Source of the DNA: Bretschneidera sinensis
Taxonomy: Eukaryota; Streptophyta; Magnoliopsida; Brassicales; Akaniaceae
Assembly (NCBI GenBank): GCA_023935145.1
Contig: CM043700.1
Span: forward strand, 28,280,501-28,344,500
Reading direction: 5' to 3'
Length of the DNA: 64,000 nucleotides
Both the position numbers and the translations under genes were made by a program. The notes beneath the pieces are model-generated. The model was not told where the DNA came from and did no database searches. It saw nothing but the letters and a program-made list of their open reading frames with translations. Positions 35,701 through 52,319 of the stretch are shown here, piece by piece; the first letter of the stretch is position 1, and each line of letters opens with the position of its first letter.

Positions 35701-36089
35701 GTCCTTCATGAAATCTATATCCAAGCTTTAGGTATCTGTATTTCATAACAATCAACGTGTTTGTAGTCACCTTAGGGAAAAATTAACACAAGATGGCATT
35801 CATAGAGAAATTACACAAATCTTCAATGTACAGCCCCATTAGTAGCCTCCATAAATGCCTCACTAGAAACTTCTCAACCAGATATATAGAATCACAATAC
35901 ATTTGGCTGATGACTCCATAGATGTACCATTAGAATCTTCTTGACCAGATCCAGAGCTAAAAGCATAATGCAGAAGATTTAGTCTTTAACACCTTCCTAC
36001 TTTTAATGGGATACCAGGCATTCAATGCAGTTATATGCAATCCAGCGTAGCACAGACTAATCTATGAACCAGATATATTACCGTTTATA
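32053..36089. other. Intergenic region with casein kinase 3' UTR
   Basis: No coding exon was recognised on either strand. The right end must contain the 3' UTR of the leftward casein kinase gene. How far it extends is not visible. A (TA)n run lies at 32675-32710. Short open frames such as 33003-33278 have no family resemblance. Confidence 0.45.
32675..32710. repeat. (TA)n microsatellite
   Basis: About 36 bp of TA repeat in AT-rich intergenic DNA. Confidence 0.85.
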
Positions 36090-41914
<5,825 letters not shown>

Positions 41915-44130
41915 GGCTATGATATATTGGCTCAGATCATTAAAAAAAAAGAGCTAGGGATTTTTTCCTCTTCTATAAATTTTTTATGTGAGTAAATATA
42001 ACTGGATTTGAGAGACGGGAAAAGAAAAGGCCTTCTTTTTTCTTTTATCGTACTTTAATATATATATTTTTTGAGAAGAAACTGAAACCACAGAACTTGC
42101 AGCAAACGACAGAGGGAGACAGAAATGAGACAGTCGTTTTGAGATAAGGAGGAAAATTTTTGGAGGGGTAGTTTTGGGATTCGGATTAAGTGGGGAGCGT
42201 AGGCTTGTTGACTAATGATTGCATTTTTCACGTAAAAGGTATGTAAATTTGGGTTATTGCCTTTTGATTATAGGGAAAATTGGGAGGATTAGTTGATTTT
42301 GGAAGGGCTTTTCCTGTCATTTTAAGAGATGGTTTACTCAGTAAAAAAGTATTGATGGCGGCGCACCCTTAGAGGGAAGTTGCCTACGTGTTTGTAATCT
42401 TACGTAGAGGCGCTGGTAATTAGTGTATCTTATATTCCCCTAAAAAAAAATTAGTGTATTTTATAAAGAATAATTGTGTACCTAACCTAACTCAATTTTT
42501 GACACTCATGCGACACCTTTGTATTTGCTTTAGTAATTGCCAAGAAGCAGTTATACATTTTATCGATTTGCTCTTAACGAAAACATTGTAGCAAGGGAGA
42601 GAGTCGGGCAAAGTTTTGTGTATTTGCATTGAGTGTCAGAATTTACGATAGGAATAGCTTTACTGTTTTTACATCAAATTATATACTTTGATCTCACTAT
42701 GTTTAGATAGTAGAGATGGCTAACCGGTTGATCGCTTATCGTGGGCCACGATCAATTGGTAGGAGTAAAAATACTAAATTTTCATGAGTTTATTTTTTTA
42801 AAGCTCATAACGGATTCATTTTTCATAGGTAAATTTGCGAGTGATTCATTAAAAATTGTTTAATGTAATAGATTATAAACTCAGCTCATCTTCAGGGGAT
42901 TCCTCAATTTCCCTCAATATATGCTTAGATGAGTGACACATTGACTCATTTATTTTTAACGGTTGAGATCTTTAAAGCTTTATTGGGAAGCTCTCAACGT
43001 TGAGTAATGAGGTCTTTTTGATGCAGAATAGGAAAGATAATATTTATTATTTTGGGATGTTATTATTGAACATGTATTTTAGGAAAATTAGATTTAAACA
43101 ATTAAATAATATTTGGTGCATATATAAGGGTATTGATGTTAAGATTGCAAGGGACACTAGATTATGAATTGAAAATTGATTATCTTTTTGCCTATCTTTG
43201 TTTCCCAGTTTATTATGTTCTTCCTCTTGTCTATCTTTCTTCTACCTAATCTATTTTCTTTTGGTTAATCTCCTTACTTCTCCAATTTCTCAATCTGTTT
43301 CTATCTCTAATTATTTTTCTAGCATCACTCTTACTCTCTTCTCTCTCCAACGTCCAATTACTCTATATCTCTATCCCTCTCTCTTTGATAGGACTTTGGT
43401 CTCTCGTGTTTAGAGAGTGCAGACGTTAGCATCGCAGGTTGTCCATGGCGTTCACCTTGGGTTTTGCACTCATGATCATCATTCTCCTCCTACTTCTTCC
43501 CATCCCTATCTTCTATTGTTTCACTTTCTCGGATTAAAAGTTCCTATATTCTCTTGTAGGTGTTCGTTATTTTCTCATTCTTTCATTTGGGTATCGACGA
43601 ATTTACTTTTCTGTTTGGCTTTTAGAGATATTATTTTGATATATTTTGAAGAATTTGAGTAGAATATTATGGGTTTTCTTTAATATTATTTTACATATTT
43701 TTTTTGGGAGGGGGGAGAAAGGGGGCGAGAGTGGCTTCTACATAGATTAATGGATTAATAATGTTTACTAGTTAAATGCCCGTGTGATGCGTCGGCACAT
43801 ATTTGGAAAGCGAAATTAAGCAAATTAATGCTTACGATACTTGAAAAATACTCAAGTTCAATACTTAAAAAAACAATTTTGTCTCAATGTTTCTGTTGAT
43901 TTTACTTTGATTTTGATGATAACAAAACATTCAAATTGAATTAATATATTTCCTTTAAAGTGTTTAGTTTACATTTTCAACTCTCAAGCATATTATTAAC
44001 ACTCTAGCGAACTAAAAATTTAATCAAGAAAAAAGTAAGATGAATTGAAGTATTAAAGGTAAAAAACAATAAGTAAATAATTAATTATGTAATTATTGTT
44101 TTATTGTTATTATTATTGGTAAAGCCTCTT
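41915..44130. other. Casein kinase 5' flank and spacer
   Basis: Immediately right of the ATG lies the likely 5' UTR and promoter of the leftward kinase gene. Positions 43190-43660 are strongly pyrimidine-rich with two chance open frames of low-complexity composition and no family match. Near 43774-43803, AATGCCCGTGTGATGCGTCG resembles a repeat terminus seen in many plant genomes, but no partner end was found. Confidence 0.4.
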
Positions 44131-44640
44131 TAAAATGGAAGGGGTTGGTACGACCTCTAGCGAGTTTATTAATAATAATAAAAAGCTGAATACAAAAAAA
44201 AACATGAGAGACATAAATCAAAATCCTGCGGAAAAAAACGACAGACCAAACGGCTACAAGAATGGACCAAAAGCCTATAAAGATAATGCAAATCTAGCAA
44301 GGACATGACCGGCAAAACAACCAACCAAATTAACAAAGCTAATGATTACGAAAATAATATCGTCCTTGCTAATCAGATATCAATTTATGACGCCTTGACA
44401 TTGGGAAGCTATATATAAAGAGTCTATAATTTTAAAGGAACCATGCTCGTAAGCCCAAGAAGCCAAACCATCAGCAACACTGTTACCTTCTCGGAAGATA
44501 TGAATGATCGAAATATGAGGAATAATTCGTCTTCGAATTTCCCTAATAGAGTAGGCGCAATTCCAAGTATACTTCGAAAGGCCCAAAATTGCATCAACTA
44601 AGACCTTTAAATCACATTCAATTTGAGAAATCTAATATAT
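44130..44640 (-). pseudogene. LINE-type RNase H and 3' end relic
   Basis: The frame 44586-44380 reads leftward as CAYSIREIRRRI followed by HIFREGNSVADGLASWA. That is the C-terminal signature of the plant RNase H-like domain (RVT_3) found at the 3' end of plant LINEs and in stand-alone homologues. Upstream, FQIECDLKVLVDAI-like codons continue to about 44640. Downstream, near 44150-44170 in the leftward direction, there is a TAATAAACTCG stretch like a LINE 3' end. Only the tail remains, consistent with 5' truncation. Confidence 0.65.
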
Positions 44641-44644
44641 TAAT

Positions 44645-46341
44645 AATATCTGATGTTTTATCAAGAATTAATTAAAACTTATAATTTCTTTTTTTGTATT
44701 TAACTCGAAGACCGAATTAAAAAAGTTTCGAAGGGTGTTGTCTTGATTTCAATGTTTATTACGTTTTGAAGTACAAATTTTTCTTAATTTTTTAGATAAG
44801 GTTTTAAGGAGAAAAAACGTGATAACAACCAGAAAAAAAAATAATTTTATATTAAAATAATTTAAAATAAAAAACTTAAAGAATTGTTTATTATATTTTT
44901 TTGAAACAATTGTACCGGATCTCATAATACTTTGTTTTTTTTTTTTTTTTTGGTGTGAACTGAATACTTTTTGCTCCATTAAATGCACTAATGGATTCCA
45001 AATTCATAGTTTGATGAATATCTGTGCAGTGTACAATCGCAAGGACCATGGACTTCATAAATTGACTCAAAGCATTATATATTTCTTTTATCTTTTACAT
45101 TTTTTTCTTGACTGTCCTTAATTTTTTTCGTTGGAGTACCAGTGCCTTGTACAGTGTTTCTTTCAATCTCATTAAATACAACATGATTTATTTGATTTTG
45201 ATTTTATATTTTAAGATTTTTTGGACAAAATAAATTATATGATTGTTTTAGTTAACATATAAAAATAAAAGATCATTTTACTTTTTTTTAAATAATGAAA
45301 TCTAAGTAAATAATAACATGTAAAAAATTAAATAGTAAGATACAGAGGCGAAAACAATGGTTTTTATTTTTATTAAAAATTTTGATTAAAATTCTAAATT
45401 TTTTTAAATAAATAAAAATAAAATGATTTTTTGTTTTTATGATTTAACAATTATCAACTTTTTATGTTAACGAAGAAAAATATAAAATTTATTTTATGAA
45501 AAAAATAACCTTAGAGTATAAAATAAAAAAAGAGTAAACTATATGATATTTCGTGTTTTTTTTTTTCCTTAAGCCCCAACACCTCTGGCTTGTGGAAGAA
45601 TGAAGATTTTTAATAATTTTCTGTGTAATGAACATGATATTTTGTTGGGAATACAAGCATATCATTTCTTCAAGAATGACATGGCGCATAAATTTTCCCT
45701 ATACGGATAAAAAGAATAGCATATTGATGGTCCTAATGGAATAAAATTTAAACTAGTAAGTGGCATTAATAAAAAGAAAGACAAGATTAAAGGGGATTTT
45801 CATATCAATAAATAGTAGTTGAATATTTTATTTGATTAAATATAAAGGCAAATATTGTTAATTAAAAGAATTTATTCTGACATTAAGCATTGACTATAAC
45901 TAATTTGTTGTTTCAAGTTAATATTTACTTTTTAAAATTTATATTAAAACTTACTAAATCAAAGCAAACCTTGTATTAATATTTTGTTTATCAATTAAAA
46001 CATTAATTAATAAATAATTTAATTTAATTTAATTAAATATTTTATAAATTTTAAAAAATAAATATTAACTTAAAGCAGCAATATTGCCCCATGTTATAAA
46101 ATCAATAATTTCAAGGTACTTTAATTGTTAAGGATAGTTTTGGGCACTCAAAAAATATTGTTAAGGTTAGTTTTGAAAACAAAAGAAAAATTAGATTCCA
46201 TCACAAGTTTTATTCCTCGTTTTATCCGATCACATTCGTGCACTGTATAATTGGTGAACAAACGGGCCTTAAACAGTGTTAGAAACCTCCCTTACTCTCC
46301 TTTTCTTACTCCTAAAAGCAGCGAAAGAGGGATCACGATCG
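44645..46341. other. AT-rich spacer upstream of the TMEM234-like gene
   Basis: The sequence is very AT-rich with A and T runs, and no gene or element ends were recognised. The last ~100 bases should contain the leader of the gene at 46342. Confidence 0.45.
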
Positions 46342-46752
46342 ATGATCGGAGACATGGAGAAGATGGTGGCGGTGGGCCTAGTCTGGGGCGCAACCAATGC
46401 GGTAATGCGCCGTGGCGCACTCCTCTGGGACCAAACCCTAAAATCATCCTCTACTCCACCGCCAGACCCACCAAAACTACACCGGAAGATCATCACTTCC
46501 TTGGAAAATTGGGTCAAGCTTCTGTTGTTTTGGCAGTACTCGCTGCCTTTCTTGATAAACCTTTCGGCCTCTGCTTCTTTCTTTTTTCTCTTGAGTGATG
46601 TCCCGATCTCGCTGGCTGTTCCCGTCACCAATGCAACGACCTTTGCCACTACCGCCGTGTTTGGGATGCTCTTGGGCGAGGATACCCGGGTCGGGCTCGC
46701 TTTTATGGGTACGGGTTTTATTATTTTGGGTGTTTGGATTTGTATTACGTGA
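46342..46752 (+). CDS. TMEM234-like small membrane protein
   Basis: A single exon of 136 residues. The start ATG (MIGDMEKMVAVGLVWGATN) is chosen because MVAVGLVWGATNAVMRRGA is the conserved N-terminus of the TMEM234 (EamA/DMT-like) family. The frame stays open farther upstream only by non-ATG codons, and a second ATG lies at 46354. Hydrophobic segments fit four membrane helices: ~7-25, ~58-80 (LLLFWQYSLPFLIN), ~86-108 (PISLAVPVTNATTFATTAVFGMLLGE) and ~114-134 (VGLAFMGTGFIILGVWICI). The family resembles one half of a drug/metabolite transporter; its function in plants is not established. No introns or lesions. The antisense open frames over it are shadows. Confidence 0.9.
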   Translation: MIGDMEKMVAVGLVWGATNAVMRRGALLWDQTLKSSSTPPPDPPKLHRKIITSLENWVKLLLFWQYSLPFLINLSASASFFFLLSDVPISLAVPVTNATTFATTAVFGMLLGEDTRVGLAFMGTGFIILGVWICIT

Positions 46753-46857
46753 TGGCATTGCTCTTTTACTGTATCTATAATTTTTCGTTCCATTTTGTAA
46801 GATGCTTTATTTCTTTCAATATATATCGGTTATATAAGTTTGATTTTTTTTTTCCTT

Positions 46858-49800
46858 ATTTCGCATTGGTGATTGGCTTCTGAGAAAGGTTGTGGAAGAA
46901 AAAAAAGGGTGAACAATTACATTGTCCATTTAGAACCATAGATTAGAAGGAAAAAGAGAGAAGAAAAATGAACCTGTTATTTTATTTGGATTCATTTATG
47001 GTGAGCATTCCTGGTTTAAACCTGTATGACATTAACATAGGAGATTTAATTTATAAATTGGAGTGATAATGTTTGTTAAAATGAGAAATCTGAAGAAACG
47101 ATACAATTTGGCTTAGTGAACTGTTAGGTTGAATATGAAGTTCAGTGTTTTTTTGCACTATATTTCCTTTTATTTGTGCTATGCATTTAAGATGTTTCAA
47201 TCCTTGTTCTTTTCGGAAGTTTATCATATTTGTTCCATTAAGTATTACTCCTATAAGGGATCGAGTGACCTATCAATGTGAGGCTGGAATAAGGATTAAA
47301 GTGTCCTTAAAATAATGATTAGGTCATGAAAATGCTCAAGATGGTTATTATTGCTTGGGTATTTCTTGGTGGCAAGTAGAATTAGTGATCTGGTATCATC
47401 CTTGCTCAATTTGGTCTGTCTAGATGAGACTTAAACCTTTTGCTAATGATTGCCTCTGAGTCTCTGCCACGAGGTTTAGCTGTTGGAATGCAATATACTT
47501 ATGCATCCTTGTATATTTTAGCCTAATAAAAAACTTCATGATGGTGCTCTATCCTGATACATAGAACCTTGTATGCTTTTTTTGTTTAGCTTAAAGAGTT
47601 AGCCATGAATAGAGATTAGCAAGAGCATAATACTAATTTTGACAGTTAAATCTAAATAACTACTACGCTGCCTCTACTTAAATTAAAGGTTATTACAGTG
47701 TGCTTTGATGAATTCCTTGTCATGTTGTCATTGTCCTTGTCATGTAATTTCACATTCGATTATTAAATTTGATTGGTGTTAATGAAGTACAGAAAGGGAT
47801 TTAATATTATTGCAACACAGAAAATAATGAAAATTTAAGAATTGAAACACAATGAACTGTAGAAGATGTATTAATCAGGGGAAAAAGTAAAGAGTTTCAT
47901 TCGAAAAGTAGGAAATGCCAGATGGTTTATCTTTTTCAGAACAATGTCGGGGTTCCTGTCCTTGACCGCAGTTGGTGATATTAGAATTGTTGTTTGAAAC
48001 ATTCAGCAGGAATCTGTCCACTGAATCTTTTAGTGTCATTGCAGTAGTTGTAGACCATATAGTTATCTCTGACCCACTTCATCGCCCATCTTAGCATTGC
48101 TTAATTGGCTGTATGTGGGAGAGGTCCACCGGTTAGCAGGGGATTTGGAGGCGCATTGCCTTATGCTGACTGGTCCATCCCACTTGCAAGGTTTAGCCTG
48201 AAACTTATTGAATCTTGCTATGAAGGGCTATTCCAGTCAATCTTAACAAGCCTACCTCTAGTTGCCTAGTTATCTGCATTCCATAAGCTGGAGTATACCC
48301 TCATCCCTTGCTTATTTGGATAAACAATCCCCTCATTCTTGTAGTTTTGGAAAACATGAATTGGGAAATTGTCAATGTACCACCTGAAATTACAGTGACG
48401 AGTTCAAAGATTAGGATTTATATGCTTGTATGAAAAAAAAGATTTGGCTTTATGACTCCTGGCTCAATTGTGAAATCAAGTAACTAGTTGAATGAGTATA
48501 GTGACATAAATTAGATAGCTGACAATGGCATGATTTAGTGAAAGTAGTATAACATAAGGCAGGTGTCTAGAACTTACACAATTTCAGTGGGGTTCCAATG
48601 TATGGTGTAGTTGTGGAAATCAATAGTTGGATCAAACCAGAGCTAGAATAGCTGCTCATTGCTTCCATTTCCTTGAGTGTATATATTTGTGTGGAAAATG
48701 TATGGTTGTCCAGAAATGTTCCCTAAGAACTCAAAATCTATCTCATCATGCCTGCTCCCAGTAGAGGATAGCTGCACAGATTTTAGCGTAGAGAATTAGC
48801 ATTTCTCGATCCTCATTCTGTGATTCTTGTGTCCCTGCCCTATGTAAGCTATATCAGAACTTAATAATCTATACTTTGTCACGAGGGAGTGAGAGACTAT
48901 CTTTGCTTGAAAATACTTGGGAGTAACTTACTGGTTTTAAGTTGATGTAGTTTACCTTTTTCCAATCCTATTACTACAGGGTCTCTTAGGGATCCATTTA
49001 AGACGGAAGACATGCAAATAGTGACACTTTTAGAATTAGACAGAAACAAATGAATGATAAAAGGAGATATAAAGAAAGATATGGTGAAGTTTTATTACAA
49101 AAATCAGGCAGAAGATATATTTAAATATTTACTGTATTAGACTTGCATAGTAGGCTGTCACTGTTCCAGCAGAGTTCCCAGGTACTAACTTGATTAACAT
49201 TTCAACACTTCCAAATAAGAATGCTCTCTTTAACTGAACAGTGGATCCTGGGATTATGTAGCATGGAGCAAGAAACAAAATTATTTGTTTTTTAGCATTT
49301 GGTTGGCATGCAGAACTACTAATTAAACTAAGGTATTGTTTGGTCTAGCGACAGTTTCGGTTTATGGTTGTTAAAATAGTTTTTGGTAAAACAATAGTGG
49401 AGCTAAAAAAAGTTTTTGGTTTAGTAAAACTGTTGTGAAAACAGTTTATCTGACTCAAATTTAGTTCTTATAAAACAGAAGCCATTCCATAAACTTCCCT
49501 AAGAAATAAAGCAGCTGAAGTATTTCAATTTTGGACCACGATCCTCTCCATTTAAGAATTGAAATAAATGTCAAATTCATGGTGAAATTAAATGTCACAT
49601 TGAAAAATTTGAATTCGAATATTCTCCATTTGATGATGTGACATTTAATCTCATCATAAATTTGACTCATTTCAATTTTCAAATGAGAAGATCATGATCC
49701 TTCAATTTTTATTGTTAGATTATTAGGGAAAAGCCAGATACTTGTTACCTGAACTCTGGTCCAACACAAGTTGAAGGTCATCACCATTGCCTAGAATTGC

Positions 49801-50623
49801 TGAATGATGAGCACCCCAAGTGATGCACATGCTCTTGGAAAACTTGGCATCAACTAAGCTTTGATCCAATGCAACTGCTGTGATGAATAGAGCCATCAAC
49901 AGGGCTGTGAAACTTGCCATTTCAACTCCAATGGGGAGATCTCTGTGCTTTATGATGTTGAAAAGAGATGCTCTTTCTATGGTTTTTGGGGGCTTTATAT
50001 AGATTATCCTGCAAACGTGCCATGCTAATATGAACATTGCCTTGATATTTTTTAGTAAATAGACTTTGAGAAGGTCTTTGACATTATTGCTATTAATTAA
50101 TTTCAAAAGATAACAAGAAAAAGACTTTGTTCAAATGACATTCCTACAGTTTTGCCTCAAAAAAGTTACAGAAAAGGGGAAAAAAGAAAAAAGAAATCAA
50201 AGCAGAGTGAGACAGACATATATGTCTTGTTACATTATGGGTGTTAAGTCATGTCTATTGGAATGATATTTGATCATACAAATACTATTAGATTTTGATT
50301 TTCAGTGAATGTGATAATGGTTTGCAATGCTAGCTTATCACGAGAACCAAATCTGGATTCTGGAGCAGCAATTAGGCACTAGTATCTAAAGGGCTGAACT
50401 GAGCCCTATAATGATTTTCTACCTATGTGGAAAGAACCGCCAACTTAAGAGAAGTATGTTTTGTCAACCTGTAAGATAATTGTTAAGCTGTGTTAAAATA
50501 CTTTAATTAATAGTAATAATTTGCATATGTAAGGAATGGTAATGCTAGAAAAAGTAGTTGGCCGAGCTGGGACGCGTTGGTGGTAGGAGAAATGGAGAAT
50601 GTCATGCCTAAGACTAATGCAAG
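46858..50623. repeat. Duplication arm A (two blocks flanking a 3-kb segment)
   Basis: Block A1 (46858-~47349) matches 54946-55095 plus 60411-61046. Block A2 (50395-50623) matches 61173-61400. The matches are near-identical over long stretches, for example CATTAACATAGGAGATTTAA and CACTATATTTCCTTTTATTT. Between A1 and A2 lie 3 kb absent from arm B, containing the XTH relic. Orientation is direct. Confidence 0.85.
47981..49920 (-). pseudogene. Xyloglucan endotransglucosylase/hydrolase pseudogene (XTH)
   Basis: Four exons: 49920-49749, 49247-49147, 48771-48578, 48383-47981. XTHs cut and rejoin xyloglucan in the cell wall. Exon 1 codes a signal peptide (MASFTALLMALFITAVALDQ) and the mature start. 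Exon 2 is [21 protein letters not shown]. Exon 3 has the catalytic [10 protein letters not shown] and the NISGQPY site. Exon 4 has [18 protein letters not shown] and the C-terminal Cys-rich part (DNYMVYNYC to the TAA). Lesions: TAG before LWFDPT in exon 3, TAG for the Trp of NADNWATRG, a one-base loss after DWNSP, and another frame change before MLRWAM. Intron 2 has a GC donor (TAT then GCAAGT). The family is usually ~290 aa in 3-4 exons. Confidence 0.88.
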
Positions 50624-50645
50624 TTAGGGCTTTTAATTGCCAGCT

Positions 50646-51510
50646 ATATTTGATAAGCCTAAACCATTAACAACCCACGATCCCATTCCCTTTTATGAGC
50701 ACTACGTACCTTGATGAATGAGGAGAGGATATGCACGCCTAAAAGAATATCATCCAATATATTTGTCAACTTCAGTCCATTCGTTTTCATTAGGTGCTTT
50801 TTCATATATATGATCAGTGAAAGGAGAGGGTGTCCCTATCAATAGGATAATAATGTCATCACAATAGGATAATTTGAATCCAAACATTCTTGACAAGAGA
50901 GACGAGTCTTAATCACTCCTCTAAAACTTTGATAGTTAAGTCTTTCATTCGTTGTTAAGTATTTTATTTTAATTTTCATGAAAAACTCTTGTTCAAACCT
51001 CTCAACCTTGCGTGATAATGAGTTTAACAAAAATCACAAAGTCCAAATATAACCCTACGTATTCTTCAGTCTGATCATATATGAAGTAGTTTTGCATTTT
51101 CTTAGAAGATTCATAAAGATTAATTCACTTATTTATGAAAACTTCGTTCTTGTAAGTTACGTACCATATATATATAAATTTTGTTAACACTTGCAGCCGA
51201 TGGCTTTGATAGCCGATAGGTAAGAAAATTCATAAAAAGAAATAACCAGAGACAACAAATTAAACTGCTAGCATCAAAGAATGGAAGATTTATTATTAAC
51301 TATCAAGACAATATAAGCTTAGATTAATTAGTTAATCATTTTTAAACCAACATTCAAATACTTGGAAACTTGGGTCATGATGAACGCCGCACTTTATGAC
51401 CTCCACCAAAAAGTTGCTAGCTTTTTGATAGAGGAAAATTAAACACAAAAAGGATCAGCAACAGCATCAGATATTATTATGGATTAGCTGAACATTTTGA
51501 ATCACTTCTC
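50646..51510. other. Spacer between duplication arm A and the oxidase relic
   Basis: AT-rich sequence with no recognised gene or element ends. Confidence 0.45.
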
Positions 51511-52290
51511 TTATCTGATATGAACCAACACGGCAGAATTAGATACACCACGGTAAACAACGTAGAGAAGGTAATACCCAAGAGGGGCAATTTTACCGGA
51601 CGGTGGCGCAGGTATCGCAATCCAAGAGGTACCGAGCAGTGTTTGCTCCTTTCTGGAAACCATCGGTACCGACCAAAGTTTCATTTTCCGTGAAACCACC
51701 AAATGAATACCATGTGTCAAGTGTTAAACTGAAGAAGCCTTAATCCTGCAGTGTCGATGTCAAAAAGGACAGAATGAATCCGGCAGTCAACCTCATTCGT
51801 GGCCGCATTGACGACGTGGCAAGGAACCTAAGCAGGCAATTTGATTTGTGAAATCCTCCAAATAGTGGCATCGTACATCAAGACCTTGTTGATTTTAGGG
51901 ATTAAGATTGCGTGCATGGCGGAAACCCCTGAACTCTGGGCAAACAGCTCTCATTTCACAGGGTAATTAGTTTTGGCTACTGACCCACCACCACCTTTCT
52001 TGTGACGGCCCCACCTTTCTTTTGATGACCCCCACCTTTGCCAGCTACATCAACACTAAATGAGTTGCTGCTAGTTAACTCAACATCATCATCATCATCA
52101 TCAGAATTGGAATAGGCATATTTGGGGGTTTGAAGGTCAACATCAGCTGTAGATGAAAGATCTTCGATGGAAGGGGCGACACCGGAACCCAGTATTGGGG
52201 TAGGGTTATAGAAGGGATTACCATTGCCAAAGAAAGACCAAAAGAGTGTGGAGGAACCCGAAACAAACAAAAGAGGTAGAATGCAAAGAG
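51511..52290 (-). pseudogene. Galactose/glyoxal oxidase-like (GLOX) pseudogene with large internal deletion
   Basis: Reading leftward, ~52290-51977 codes a leader (FVSGSSTLF) and an acidic linker with six Asp. Then ~51950-51640 carries the N-terminal oxidase signature: GVSAMHAILIPKINKVLMYD, then DCRIHSVLFDIDTAG, then DTWYSFGGFTENETLVGTDG. At about 51625 the frame changes and sequence jumps to the extreme C-terminus (PAPPSGKIAPLGYYLLYVV to NSAVLVHI and TAA at 51511). Plant members are over 500 residues, so about 400 residues, including the copper-site Cys and Tyr region, are gone. Extra stops lie upstream of GVSAMH and inside the N-terminal part. Native members are secreted radical-copper oxidases. 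Confidence 0.82.
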
Positions 52291-52319
52291 TTCTCCAAGT
52301 AAATTATCACCAGCCAAAC

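Noticed and set aside
43198..43662. Two adjacent plus-strand frames of 71 and 81 codons
   Set aside because: Composition is pyrimidine-driven (Ser/Leu/Phe) with no family match; likely chance.
43774..43803. Near-palindromic AATGCCCGTG...CGGCAC motif as the end of a transposon
   Set aside because: No matching opposite end or target duplication was found nearby.
46269..46793. 174-codon minus-strand frame
   Set aside because: It is antisense to the TMEM234-like gene, whose plus-strand product matches a family; no similarity on the minus strand.
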